From contig CAJTDL010000001.1 in the NCBI GenBank assembly GCA_910575035.1, positions 186,001 to 250,000 on the forward strand: DNA of 64,000 bases, in the 5' to 3' direction. Below are positions 30,139 through 39,877 of the stretch, piece by piece. Both the position numbers and the translations under genes were made by a program. This DNA is from Lachnospiraceae bacterium. GTDB lineage: Bacteria; Bacillota; Clostridia; Lachnospirales; Lachnospiraceae. How positions within the stretch are numbered: the first letter of the stretch is position 1; the number at the start of each line of letters is the position of its first letter. The notes beneath the pieces were generated by a model. The model ran no database searches. It saw only the letters and a program-made list of their open reading frames with translations, and was not told where the DNA came from.

Positions 30139-30190
30139 GGCTGCCGCATTAATGATTTAAAAATCATGGATGCGGCGGTATCTTTTTGTT
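30139..30190 (+). terminator. Terminator of the atp operon
   Basis: GCTGCCGCATTAATGATTT and AAATCATGGATGCGGCGG form a long, slightly imperfect stem followed by TATCTTTTTG, just after atpC. Confidence 0.85.
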
Positions 30191-30327
30191 CAATAAAAAA
30201 AAATTGCCTGCCTAAAATGAAGCTATTTCTATGTAGTTCCCCTTTTCAGTTATTAAACTGTTATTTTTCCTGATAATGCTTATATTTTAAGAAAATTTGC
30301 GCAAAAATGCCGATTTTTCTATTGATA

Positions 30328-30356
30328 TTGAAAACAATTTCAGTCTGGGATATTAT
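30328..30356 (+). promoter_or_regulatory. Promoter of the SGNH-hydrolase gene
   Basis: TTGAAA (30328-30333), a 17-bp spacer and TATTAT (30351-30356), 40 bp before the ATG at 30396. Confidence 0.55.
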
Positions 30357-30395
30357 AAAATTATGATATCATATTTTTATAAGGAGGGTAAATAC

Positions 30396-31964
30396 ATGAG
30401 AAAAAGGTTACTGTCATGGCTTGTAGCAGTTTCTGTGGCTGCAGGGAGCCTGGCTTTGCCAATGCCAGCATATGCAGCGCGGCAAACGCCTGAAATGGAA
30501 GCGTTTTCGGAAAATGATGCAGGCATGGAAAGCAGAGCTGTATCGGATGCCGATGGATTTTTGGCATTTGATACAATCAAGGGGAACAATGTTGACCAGG
30601 AACACATTAATTCTAATCTGCAGCTTCCAATTGAGGGAGAGGATGGAAGCAAAATCACATGGTTTACCGATACACCGTCTGCTATTCTGGATAACGGTGT
30701 GGTGATACCAGATAGAAGTGAGGCGAAAACGGTAACATTAACGGCTGTCCGGCAGCAAAATGGCCAGGCCGAAGAGCAGAAATTTAACCTGACAGTACCG
30801 GCAGACCCAAATGCCAGGGAGAAAGAACCGATGCATATTCTGCAGATTGGGGATTCCAATACGGATTATGGCAGGATAACCAACGGCATGTATCAGATTT
30901 TGAAAGAAAAAGACGGTGATTACGGACAGGGATTTTTGACAATAAATGGATTCCATTTCGGGCCGAGCGGGAAACTGGGGGATTATAGTACGGTTTCAGT
31001 GAGAATGAATTATTCTGGCGCATGGGCATGTTATGATTTGTTTAATGATGAGGATCATGCAAAGGACAGCCCATTTGGAATCAGTGCAGTGGCAAACAGC
31101 CCGGATGTGTTTGCAGAAGCTGAATTTACAGGTTCTGCAGCAGATATTTATTATGAATGCATCAGCGGGGCAGGCAAGATGCGTGTAACGGTAGATGGGA
31201 CAGAAAAACGAATCATTGATCTCAGCGAAGGAGGGACAGCCCAGGGAACCGCAAGGAAAGCTGTGTTTGACGGATTGGGCTATGGCAAACATACAATCAG
31301 GCTGACAACAATAGATGCAAAACCAGTGACAATCTATGGAATTGACTATCGGATCAGCGATGCTGTAAACAGATCCAGCATCAGCCGCTGGGGGCTTGCA
31401 GGCATCCGTGCGCAGCAGTATGCAGAAGTGCTTGACCCGCAGATTTTTGCCACAGCGCTGGAGGAATTAAATCCGGATAAAGTTGTGTTACTGATGGGGA
31501 CGAATGATAACGGAGCTAATATTAATGCGGAAAATCTGGAACGCCATCTGGATACAGTGATAAAGCGGGTGAAGGATGCATTGCCTAAGGCAGAGATCTG
31601 GGTAGTGGGGACTTTTGAGACGGTGAATGACCGTATGCGCCTTCATGAATATTGGTTGTCATCTTTCCCGAATGCAGCAAATAAGAACAATGTTCATTAC
31701 TGGAACATGGGTGAATGGTTTGGCAGCTATTCTAATTCACAAATGGCGGATGGCTGGCATTCCAATGATGAATACAGTAAGAAGATTGCCGAAAAGATGT
31801 ATGATGTGATTATCGGCGGAACAGATGTGTCTGGAAGGAATGTGGCGGAGATTCCGGAGATGAATCCGGTAATAGCTGCTGTGGGGACGCCTTTTGAGAA
31901 GCTGAGGCTGCCATCCAGTGTGCAGGTTGTTTTGATGATCTGCAAAGTAGCCATACTTATATGA
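30396..31964 (+). CDS. Secreted SGNH/GDSL hydrolase, 5' part of a frameshifted gene
   Basis: ATG 30396 follows AAGGAGGG at 8 nt. A signal peptide covers residues 1-27 (ends PMPAYA-A). An Ig-like domain (about 50-140; SKITWFTDTPSAILDNGVV) precedes an SGNH hydrolase domain. That domain has block I as ILQIGDSNTDYG, the GTNDN block (LLMGTNDN), and the catalytic Asp-His block as DGWHSND, so the catalytic triad is complete. After residue about 512 the frame runs into 11 odd residues and a stop; the true continuation is in another frame from about 31934 on. This fragment could still be made and secreted as a hydrolase. Confidence 0.85.
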   Translation: MRKRLLSWLVAVSVAAGSLALPMPAYAARQTPEMEAFSENDAGMESRAVSDADGFLAFDTIKGNNVDQEHINSNLQLPIEGEDGSKITWFTDTPSAILDNGVVIPDRSEAKTVTLTAVRQQNGQAEEQKFNLTVPADPNAREKEPMHILQIGDSNTDYGRITNGMYQILKEKDGDYGQGFLTINGFHFGPSGKLGDYSTVSVRMNYSGAWACYDLFNDEDHAKDSPFGISAVANSPDVFAEAEFTGSAADIYYECISGAGKMRVTVDGTEKRIIDLSEGGTAQGTARKAVFDGLGYGKHTIRLTTIDAKPVTIYGIDYRISDAVNRSSISRWGLAGIRAQQYAEVLDPQIFATALEELNPDKVVLLMGTNDNGANINAENLERHLDTVIKRVKDALPKAEIWVVGTFETVNDRMRLHEYWLSSFPNAANKNNVHYWNMGEWFGSYSNSQMADGWHSNDEYSKKIAEKMYDVIIGGTDVSGRNVAEIPEMNPVIAAVGTPFEKLRLPSSVQVVLMICKVAILI

Positions 31965-33880
31965 AAGTGAAATGGGAGAAAGGATCTTACAATGCTGGCC
32001 AAGCGAAAACGTATACAGTAGAAGGCACATTGATTGAGGAGCACGAGGAAAGGCTGTATAACCCGACAGGCAAGAAGGTGGAAATCCAGGTAACGCTTAA
32101 AACAGGCTGGAAAGACCAGCTGAAAGATAAGGTTCTGGCACAGTTTACATTTGACGACGAGGAAAAGGGATTCAGCAGCAGTATGGCGCAGGCGCAAATT
32201 AAGGGGAGTGGCACGCCGCAGCTTAGCACAAGTTCCATTTCCGGAAAGGCGCTGATGCTGAATGGAACTGGGGACGTCTGGCTGGAAGCAGTGGATCAGG
32301 ATGGCGGAAGCCTCCTGAAGGGGAAGGATGAAGTAACCTTTTCATTTTATACCCGTGCGTACTCTGCGGGAGCAAACTGGCCGTTGTTTGCAGCCCCGGA
32401 CAGACAGTCTCCAACTGTTAATTATGAGCATTATTTGGGTATTATTGACCATGTTCAAAATATGGCAGTTGAGCGTTTCCACAATTCTGGTGTAAGGCCA
32501 GCGGTGCTTACGGCAGCATCTACAGGTGAATGGAAACACATTGTCCTGGTAGTGGGCAGGAACCGTACTGCTCTATATCTGAATGGGAAGCAGGTGCAGT
32601 CCCTTGACAGCGCATATTTGCTCAGTGATATATTAGGAGCCAGCGGAGGCGTCCTGCAGATTGGAAAGGCAAATTGGAATAACGAGTATTATAAAGGTTA
32701 TATTGATAATTTCATGATTTTTGACGGTGCGCTCAGTGCAGAGGAAGTTGCCGCTATCGGAACGGTATATAGTTTATCTGGGGAGGAACAGCCTATCATC
32801 GAACATATGGTGACGCTTGACGTCAATGAAGGCGCTGCATTAACAGAAACAGAACGTTTTATAGCAGTCAGAGATGGGCAGGCAATCGGAAGCCTGCTTC
32901 AGCCTACAAGAAAAGGGTTTAAATTTTTGGGCTGGTTTACTGCAAAAGAAGGGGGAGAACCGATAACAGAAGATACGATTGTAACAGAAGATATGACTAT
33001 ATATGCCCAGTGGGAGAAATTCGGTTCTGCTGATCCTGAGAAAGAACAGGGAAAATTGGAGATAAAGTGCACAGGATTTACTTATACTGGGTCAAAAAGG
33101 CCGGATCCTCAAGTGGTAAGCACCACAAATGAAGGGGCAAAAGTTACGTATACTTATTATGCAGACGCTAAGTGTAAGAAAAAAATCCAGATTCCAGTTA
33201 ATGCAGGAACTTATTATGTGATAGGAACGGTACAGGAGACTGAAAAGTATGCAAAGGCAATTTCAGAGGCAGTGAAATTTATAATCAAGCCTAAGAAAGT
33301 GGCGAAGGCAACTGTAACTGGAATCAAGACAGCGTATTATACGAAAAAAGCAATTACACAGCCAAATCTGAAAGTGAAAGGCTATGAAAAAGGCACAGAT
33401 TACACTGTAGTTTATAAAAATAATGTAAAAGTGGGAACAGCCACTGTCACAATAAAATTCAAAGGGAATTATACTGGAGCCATTAAGAAGACTTTCCAGA
33501 TTAAAAAACAGATTCCTGGAAAGAACAAAGTGTACAAGGTTGGGAATTATCAATATAAGGTTGTGAAGCCAGCAGCAAAAGGCGGAACAGTAGAATTCAA
33601 GAAGCCCGTAAAGAAGGCAATCGCTTCTGCCCTTGTGCCATCAACTGTTAAGATCAATGGATATACCTTTAAGGTAACCAGTATTGGAGCCAGGGCATTT
33701 GCAGGTTGTTCCAAATTGAGCCAGATTACAGTGAAAACGACAAAACTCAAGAAAGTAGGAAAAGATGCATTGAAAGGCATCTGCGAAAAAGCGGTGATTA
33801 AAGTTCCAAAGGCTAAAAAGAAAGCATATACAAAATTATTGAAAGGAAAAGGACAGAGAAAGACGGTTAAGATTAAGTAA
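31961..33880 (+). pseudogene. 3' part of the frameshifted SGNH-hydrolase gene (LamG, InlB-B, MBG and BspA-like modules)
   Basis: The ATG at 31961 has no ribosome binding site or signal peptide, and the frame is open back to 31934 with DDLQSSHTY. Joined to the upstream frame this restores an Ig-like domain (...GTPFEKLRLPSSVQVV + DDLQ...). Modules in order: the rest of the Ig-like domain, a LamG/concanavalin-like domain (about 32150-32760), an InlB-B/Listeria-Bacteroides repeat with GFKFLGWFTAKEGGEP, two MBG-like segments, and a BspA-like leucine-rich end (VTSIGARAFAGCSKLSQI). The whole gene would encode about 1160 residues. A lost base in the GTTTTGA run near 31931-31933 explains the break. 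Confidence 0.8.
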
Positions 33881-33906
33881 AGTTTCATAAAGCCTGGTAT
33901 TTCCAC

Positions 33907-33951
33907 GGGGCGCTGCGTGAAAAAATATTTTTTCGTGCAGCGCCCCTTTTT
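33907..33951. terminator. Strong terminator after the SGNH-hydrolase gene
   Basis: GGGGCGCTGCGTGAAAAAAT and ATTTTTTCGTGCAGCGCCCC form a near-perfect stem followed by TTTTT. The inner A/T arms make it likely to work in both directions. Confidence 0.9.
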
Positions 33952-34280
33952 ATGCCGGACTTATGTGAGTTATTTATCGCCATAGCGGAAACGGCACTGG
34001 GCAATTTCGATCTGTCCATTGCGAATGCGCGAAATAAATCGGTTGGTGCTTTCAATGCGGTAGCTCTGCTAATTGGAATTATCTCTTTTTAAAGTCTTTG
34101 GCTTATCAGTTCCATTATTCCCATATGTCAATACATTATAGTATTCTCCAAAAGATTAAAAAAATATACAAAAATAAAAAAAATTAAAAAATATAAAACC
34201 TTCAGTGCTGTTTCTGCGTCTAGGTGGCAAGAAGCAAAAAAACTTGGAAAACAGGCGATAAGACAGCATTGGAGGTATTA
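33952..34280. other. Gene-poor region with a small minus-strand coding remnant
   Basis: On the minus strand about 34069-33970 reads QSYRIESTNRFISRIRNGQI and onward to a stop, about 30 residues preceded by an in-frame TAG; it looks like the end of a decayed gene that I do not recognise. The rest, especially 34130-34200, is very AT-rich with no supported feature. Confidence 0.35.
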
Positions 34281-34607
34281 TCATGAGAAAAGCGAAAAAA
34301 GCAAGGAACATAATTGTGTCTCCGCAATAAATTTAGGTACGCCGCTGTAGCTTCCGCCTTTCAGGTGCTTTCGGCCACAGATTACCATAATATCGGGGAC
34401 AACATAATCATCATTGATATCTGGCTGGTATTTAAAATCCAGGTTTTCTATAAACACAAGGCACAAACTATCTTTTAAGTAATGCTTAATCCTGGTATTG
34501 ATATTATTATTGACAATTCCATGCTGATAACTGGGAGCGGGGGACATATCATAGATAACGCCGTTTATTTTTTCCTGTTTGCGGTAATTATCTTTTGGCA
34601 ATGGCAT
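34281..34607 (-). pseudogene. Truncated Uma2-family (DUF820) endonuclease-like gene
   Basis: ATG 34607 (minus) follows AAAGGATG. The product begins MPLPKDNYRKQEKINGVIYDMSPAPSYQHG, which is the Uma2 start (YELIDGVIYDMSPAPS...H). It continues to VPDIMVICGRKHLKGGSYSGVPKFIAE, which includes the PDIMV active-site segment. Uma2 proteins are about 180-190 residues; here the frame ends after about 108 with an unrelated SLLFSLFS tail. The PD-(D/E)XK fold is thus incomplete and the gene probably inactive. It lies 14 bp downstream of rsmA. Confidence 0.75.
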
Positions 34608-34621
34608 CAGACCACATCCTT

Positions 34622-35506
34622 TCATTGGTGATTGTTTTGTGAAAGAGTATCGCAAAAAGCATTGCTCAACTGTATAAACGCATCCAAAGAAAGCGCTTCC
34701 CCACGGATACTAGGGTTTAACCCAAGGCTTTCCAGAACCTTTATGGCAAGCGCCTTGTCAATCGGAAGGTTTGGGGCATTCTGCAGCCCATTCGCCAGTG
34801 TTTTGCGCCTTTGCTGAAAAGATGCCCGGATAATGGCAAACAATAGCTTCTCATCCTCTACCGGCAAAGGCGGTTCCTGGCGCTTTGCCAGACGTATGAC
34901 AGCGCTCCCAACCTTGGGCTGTGGGATAAAAGAATGCGGCGGGACATTCGCTATAATTTCCGGAAAGGAATAATACTGCACAGCTAAAGATAAAGCCCCA
35001 TAATCCTTCGTCCCAGGTACCGCCTGCATACGCTCAGCCACTTCCTTCTGCACCATAATGGTAATGCTCTCGATGGGCATATGGCTCTCGAACAGCCCCA
35101 TTATGATGGGGGTCGTAATATAATAAGGAAGGTTTGCCACTACTTTAATGGGCTTTCCCTGATTTTTTTCCTGAACCAGCAGCCCCAGATCCATTTTCAA
35201 AATATCCTGGCAGATAATTTCAACATTGCGGTAATCCCTTAGGGTATCCTCCAATATGGGGATTAGGCTTGGGTCGATTTCCACGGCAGCCACAGAACGG
35301 GCATTTTCACAGAGATATTGTGTCATAGTGCCAATGCCGGGCCCAATTTCCAGGACGAAATCCTCCTGGGTGATCCCGGCTGCCTGCATAATCCTGTCCA
35401 ATACCCTGGTATCAATCAGGAAGTTCTGCCCATACTTTTTCTGAAATCTAAAATTATATTTCTGCAGTATGGCTATGGTGTGTTGGGGATTTCCTAATGT
35501 TGCCAT
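34622..35506 (-). CDS. rsmA: 16S rRNA (adenine(1518)-N6/adenine(1519)-N6)-dimethyltransferase
   Basis: Dimethylates two adjacent adenines near the 3' end of 16S rRNA; its loss gives kasugamycin resistance in other bacteria. The 294 residues have the SAM-binding motif VLEIGPGIGTMTQYL (near residue 50), the motif NLPYYITTP (near 125), and QKKYGQNFLID at the N-terminus. In many Firmicutes metG, tatD, rnmV and rsmA form one cluster. Here rnmV (ribonuclease M5) is absent and a 163-bp gap separates tatD and rsmA. Confidence 0.96.
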   Translation of the reverse strand: MATLGNPQHTIAILQKYNFRFQKKYGQNFLIDTRVLDRIMQAAGITQEDFVLEIGPGIGTMTQYLCENARSVAAVEIDPSLIPILEDTLRDYRNVEIICQDILKMDLGLLVQEKNQGKPIKVVANLPYYITTPIIMGLFESHMPIESITIMVQKEVAERMQAVPGTKDYGALSLAVQYYSFPEIIANVPPHSFIPQPKVGSAVIRLAKRQEPPLPVEDEKLLFAIIRASFQQRRKTLANGLQNAPNLPIDKALAIKVLESLGLNPSIRGEALSLDAFIQLSNAFCDTLSQNNHQ

Positions 35507-35669
35507 AAAAGCGCCATCCTTTCCATAAATTTATATTTTAGGTGTTCCAATTTGGAAGAAAATCTGCTGTCTATACGTGAGCCATTGTATTGCTGGGGTT
35601 TTGCATCTGGCATTCGAATTGCCCCAATTTATTCTGCAAGGCTTCTTCAAATATAAATATGTTAATATA

Positions 35670-36446
35670 CTACGCCGCCTTATGGAACAGCCGTTTTGCA
35701 TTTTCCGAGGTTGTTTGGATTACTTCTTCCACTGCAATATTCCGCAGCCGTGCAATTTCCTGTGCCACATAGGGCAAGTTCAGGGAGGAATTGCGCTTTC
35801 CACGGTTTGGTTCTGGAGCCAGATAGGGAGAGTCCGTTTCCAGCAAGATCCGATCCAAAGGAATCTGCGCAGCCACTTCTTTTAATTTTTTAGCATTGTG
35901 GAAGGTCACCACACCGCCAATCCCAATATAGTACCCCATACCCAGATAAGCCTTTGCCATATCCAGAGAATAGGAAAAGCAGTGGATTACACCTGGTATC
36001 TGCTCGCTGTGGATACCCTGCATTAGTTTTAAGGTATCCTCTGCGGCATCCCGGGAATGTATCACCACAGGAAGCCCTGCTTCCCTTGCCAGTTCCATCT
36101 GGCGGCAAAACCAAAGCCTTTGGTTTTGCCTTGCTTCTTCATCCTTTTCCCAGTAGTAATCCAGGCCGATTTCCCCTATTGCCACAATCTTGGGTAACTG
36201 GCACTTTTCCAGAATCCACTGGTAAGATTCCTCTGTTAAATCAGAAATCTCGCTGGGGTGGATTCCAAGCGCCCCATATACAAAATCATATTGCTCTGTA
36301 AGTTCAATCGTTTTGCGGCAGGCTTCCAAGGTAGAGCCTATATTGATTACTTCTTTAATTCCATGGCCTGCCAGGGAAGAAAGCAGGCTCTCCCTGTCGG
36401 CATCAAATTGTTTGTCGTCATAATGTGCATGGCTTTCGAATATCAT
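35670..36446 (-). CDS. TatD-family metal-dependent hydrolase
   Basis: ATG 36446 (minus) follows AAGGAGGACGCC, so the longer frame to 36509 is not used; 258 residues. Metal-binding residues of the TatD family are seen: ESHAHYDDKQF at the start, a glutamate in AIGEIGLDYYW (near residue 92), PVVIHSRDA, GVIHCFSY, and LLETDSPYLAPEPNRG near the end. Family members are 3'-5' DNA exonucleases or deacylases. The gene follows metG by 69 bp on the same strand. Confidence 0.94.
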   Translation of the reverse strand: MIFESHAHYDDKQFDADRESLLSSLAGHGIKEVINIGSTLEACRKTIELTEQYDFVYGALGIHPSEISDLTEESYQWILEKCQLPKIVAIGEIGLDYYWEKDEEARQNQRLWFCRQMELAREAGLPVVIHSRDAAEDTLKLMQGIHSEQIPGVIHCFSYSLDMAKAYLGMGYYIGIGGVVTFHNAKKLKEVAAQIPLDRILLETDSPYLAPEPNRGKRNSSLNLPYVAQEIARLRNIAVEEVIQTTSENAKRLFHKAA

Positions 36447-36515
36447 GGCGTCCTCCTTGTTTTCCTTATTCTGAATCTTCTTTTTGGATATACTTTTCTC
36501 ATAACACAAATTTTA

Positions 36516-38495
36516 TTAACAGATCTCTGCCCCAGAAGGCATATCCTTTTCTGGCACTACCAGTGACAATTCCCCTTTTTCGTTCTCTGCACACAGCAGC
36601 ATCCCTTCTGAAAGGACGCCAGCCAATTTTGCAGGCTTCAGGTTTACCAGCACCATAACCTTTTTCCCTACCATTTCTTCTGGGGAGTAATGCTTCTGTA
36701 TCCCGGACACGATCTGCTTCACTTGGCTTCCGATGCGTACCTGTGAGCACAGGAGCTTTTTAGACTTGGGTACGGTTTCACAAGCGATGATCTCCCCTAC
36801 CTGGAACTGCATTTTCATAAAATCATCATAAGTAATCTCATCCTTCGCCTCGATATCAATCCCTGGTTCCCTGGCTGCCTCCTGTGCCTCCTGTGCTTCT
36901 TCTCCTGTATCTGGATGCATTTCCTCTACCTTTGCGATCACATCCTCTATTTTCATACGTTCAAACAGGATTTCTGGCTGGTCTGTTACCTTTGTGCCGC
37001 TGGCATAATGCCCAAATGTTGCCAACTCCTCATAGGGAACTTCATCTGCATGCAGCTGTGCCAGGATTTTCTGGGAGGTTTCCGGCATAAAGCTCTTTAA
37101 AAGGCTTGCCCCAATGGAAATACTTTCCACCAGGTTATAGAGCACGGTGGCAAGCCGTGGCTTATCTTCCTCATTTTTAGCCAAGATCCAGGGAGTGGTT
37201 TCATCAATATATTTGTTGCAGCGTTTGAACAGGTTAAGGATTTCCGTGAGGGCGTCTGCCACACGGAGCTGATCCATTTTGGCAGTGACAATGCTGACAG
37301 CATTTGTCACTGTCTTTTTCAGATCCTCGTCCATGCTGTCCGTTATATTTTGGTTTGTCACCTCTCCGCCAAAGTATTTGTTGCTCATGGAAATTGTACG
37401 GTTTACCAGGTTGCCCAGAGTATTGGCCAGATCGGAATTGCGCCGCTCTGTCACAAGCTCCCAGGAGATCAGCCCGTCATTGTCGAAAGGCATTTCATGG
37501 AGCAGGAAGTAACGGACAGCGTCTACGCCGAACACTTCCACCAGTTCATCTGCATACATAACATTTCCTTTGGATTTGCTCATTTTGCCGTCTCCCTGGA
37601 GAAGCCATGGATGCCCAAAAATCTGCTTGGGCAGCGGCAGATCCAGCGCCATCAAAAAGATAGGCCAGTAAATTGTATGGAAACGGATTATGTCTTTTCC
37701 AATCAAATGCAGCTCAGCAGGCCAGTTTTTCCGAAACAGCTCACTGGAATTGCCGTCTGCGTCGTAGCCGATTTTTGTGATATAGTTTGTAAGCGCATCC
37801 AGCCAGACATAGACTACATGCTTGGGGTCAAAGTCCACTGGAATCCCCCAGCGGAAGGAGGTTCTGGAAACGCACAGATCCTGAAGGCCTGGCAGCAGGA
37901 AATTATTCATCATCTCATTTTTACGGGAAACAGGCTGGATAAAATCCGGGTGGGTGTTGATATGCTCGATCAGGCGGTCGGCGTATTTGCTCATTTTAAA
38001 GAAATATGCCTCCTCCCGGGCAGGCTGTACCTCACGGCCGCAGTCCGGGCATTTCCCATCTGCCAACTGGGACTCTGTCCAGAAGGACTCGCAGGGGGTG
38101 CAGTACATACCTTCGTAAGCGCCTTTATAGATGTCGCCCTGGTCATACAGCTTTTTGAAAATCTTTGCCACCTGCTGTTCATGGTCTTTATCTGTGGTGC
38201 GCACGAAGCTGTCATAGGAAGAATGCATCATATCCCAGATATCCTTCACTATGCCGGCCACATTGTCTACATATTCCTTTGGCGTAATGCCCGCGTCCTC
38301 TGCTTTGATCTGGATTTTCTGCCCATGCTCGTCTGTCCCGGTCTGGAAATATACATCATAGCCTTCCTGCCGCTTAAAGCGGGCGATGCTGTCTGCCAGC
38401 ACGATTTCGTAAGTGTTCCCAATATGGGGCTTGCCAGAGGTGTAGGCAATGGCAGTTGTCATATAATATTTTCCTTTTTTGCATTCTGTGCACAT
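36516..38495 (-). CDS. metG: Methionyl-tRNA synthetase
   Basis: Charges tRNA-Met. 659 residues; ATG 38495 follows AAGGAGGAACAAC. The class I core has the HIGH-type motif GKPHIGN (near residue 20), the zinc knuckle CTPCESF...CPDCG, and KMSKSKGN at about residue 310. The C-terminal tRNA-binding OB-fold (about residues 555-659; FQVGEIIACETVPKSKKLL) is separated by a Glu/Ala-rich linker. The T-box leader directly upstream controls it by methionine supply. Confidence 0.97.
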   Translation of the reverse strand: MCTECKKGKYYMTTAIAYTSGKPHIGNTYEIVLADSIARFKRQEGYDVYFQTGTDEHGQKIQIKAEDAGITPKEYVDNVAGIVKDIWDMMHSSYDSFVRTTDKDHEQQVAKIFKKLYDQGDIYKGAYEGMYCTPCESFWTESQLADGKCPDCGREVQPAREEAYFFKMSKYADRLIEHINTHPDFIQPVSRKNEMMNNFLLPGLQDLCVSRTSFRWGIPVDFDPKHVVYVWLDALTNYITKIGYDADGNSSELFRKNWPAELHLIGKDIIRFHTIYWPIFLMALDLPLPKQIFGHPWLLQGDGKMSKSKGNVMYADELVEVFGVDAVRYFLLHEMPFDNDGLISWELVTERRNSDLANTLGNLVNRTISMSNKYFGGEVTNQNITDSMDEDLKKTVTNAVSIVTAKMDQLRVADALTEILNLFKRCNKYIDETTPWILAKNEEDKPRLATVLYNLVESISIGASLLKSFMPETSQKILAQLHADEVPYEELATFGHYASGTKVTDQPEILFERMKIEDVIAKVEEMHPDTGEEAQEAQEAAREPGIDIEAKDEITYDDFMKMQFQVGEIIACETVPKSKKLLCSQVRIGSQVKQIVSGIQKHYSPEEMVGKKVMVLVNLKPAKLAGVLSEGMLLCAENEKGELSLVVPEKDMPSGAEIC

Positions 38496-38611
38496 GTTGT
38501 TCCTCCTTGAAATTATAATATTTTCTGCTTTTGCAAAATTATCCGTAGAGAGGGATCCTGCCCAAGGGCTTTTCTATCTGCAGGGATGGAAAAGAAGTTC
38601 CTGGTAATATA

Positions 38612-38945
38612 GAAAAACCGCCTTCTACGGGGCATAGAAGGCGGTTGGATCCGCGGTACCACTTCTTTTGCCCGCCCCTCACAAGGCAGGCCTCAGCAAG
38701 TATCTTGTTGTCCATAAGCTGCCAGCCAACGTGGCGGTAATAGAAACTCTATTATATATAAGCCACGGATCAGCGCAAGGGCAATCGCAATACTTTTCGC
38801 TGTAACAGGCGAACCTGTCATTGCCTATCTGCGGGGCAGTTCAGCAATGCCACTCCAAAGCCATCTTCTGCATAACATCCTGGATCCCTTTTCAGCAGGT
38901 GGGACTCTCTGTGCCGTTCCTTTATGCATACTCTCTTTTTCATTG
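38612..38945 (-). promoter_or_regulatory. T-box riboswitch controlling metG
   Basis: On the minus strand the leader starts near an AAAGAGAGTATGC element (38925-38940). It contains the T-box AGAAGTGGTACCGCGG (38666-38651) and ends in the terminator CCGCCTTCTA-TGCCCCG-TAGAAGGCGG followed by TTTTT (38641-38613). It lies 117 bp before metG. ATG triplets occur in the stem-I region, in line with a methionine specifier, but I did not fold the RNA. Confidence 0.92.
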
Positions 38946-39084
38946 TGTTTGCAATGGTTTCTGAATATAGGATCGGTGATTTAACAGCACCGAATATAGT
39001 AAAAAGGGTATCATAGAAAAGGGGCAGAAGTCAAGGGGAAAAGATAATTTTCTGGATAAGTGAAAAAAATTATTTTTTTGTGTA

Positions 39085-39245
39085 TAAAAACTGCAGGAGT
39101 GTCAATACTATGATTGTCCGAAAGAACAAAGCCCCCACTTGTTCCTTCGGATCAAAAGGACTAACCAAAGATAAGGTTAAATACTTATCCTCCCCTTTTT
39201 ATAAATCCCCTGCAGGGCAATGGCGCTTTGCGGGGGATTTTTTTC
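39085..39245 (+). ncRNA. Candidate small structured RNA with terminator
   Basis: CCGAAAGAACAA (about 39118-39129) and TTGTTCCTTCGG (39139-39150) form a stem with one mismatch around a C-rich loop. About 50 bp later AATCCCC and GGGGGATT flank a loop at 39205-39237, followed by TTTTTTT. No coding frame is plausible. An independent small RNA or a mere terminator pair are both possible; the rest of 38946-39463 holds nothing else I can name. Confidence 0.4.
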
Positions 39246-39463
39246 TCTAAATTTCAAAGCAAAATCTATTACTTTACGGTCTGTCTGCTGTTTCCAAAAA
39301 ATTGTTAAATTTATATATATCAACCTGGTCAGTAAGGAAATCCTGCCAAAAATCTTCATGGCAGGCAAAGGTTAGATTGTTCTATGGGACAGAGGGGTTA
39401 AGCATGGGAATACGCTGAAACGAGTCTGCCATTGAGAGGATGGGGAGTTAAAATGCCAGCCTG

Positions 39464-39700
39464 GTGAATATCATAACAATAGCAGTAGAAAACCCTTCTG
39501 ATGTTATGAAATGGACGGACTATGGCCATAGCATTTGGATGAAACAGGGAGACGAATGGCTCCCAGTCCCCATAAGCATTGATTTTCCAGATGTAATGGT
39601 GGGGATAAAGCCTGGAGAAACCAGGGAAATAAAATGCAGCCTGGAGGGTGAGGAGCTTAATGGAAAATTAGAGCAGTATCGCATTGAGAAAGTGAATTAA
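39464..39700 (+). pseudogene. Fragment of an Ig-like (Big-type) domain protein
   Basis: The frame from GTG 39464 to 39700 encodes 78 residues. The pattern TIAVENPSDVMKWTDYG..IWMKQGDEWLPVP......VGIKPGETREIKC...LNGKLEQYRIEK resembles the bacterial Ig-like domain that begins with VENPS...YG and ends with KPGETREF....YG.L..G.YRI. There is no signal peptide and no clear ribosome binding site; the upstream frame is closed at 39449. It is probably the tail of a larger secreted protein that has been lost. Confidence 0.5.
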
Positions 39701-39877
39701 GCATAGAGTTTGAAATTTTGGGCGTTTAACGTAAGCCAAATAGAATCAGGATAATGTACAATACGGTTTCCCCGCATTATCTTTGAGATACCTTTCATAG
39801 CCTGTCTCCCCCTGCGTGGCCGCATAAGCGGCAGGGCGGCAGGCTATGCTTAAAACTGTTACTTGAGGTTTATTTTC

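Noticed and set aside
31926-31964. Programmed ribosomal frameshift in the SGNH-hydrolase gene
   Set aside because: The needed shift is -1 at GTTTTGA, which is not a standard slippery heptamer, and no downstream pseudoknot or internal binding site is evident; a simple indel is more likely.
37350-38510. 386-residue plus-strand frame opposite metG
   Set aside because: It lies fully antisense to a clear methionyl-tRNA synthetase and has no ribosome binding site or family resemblance.
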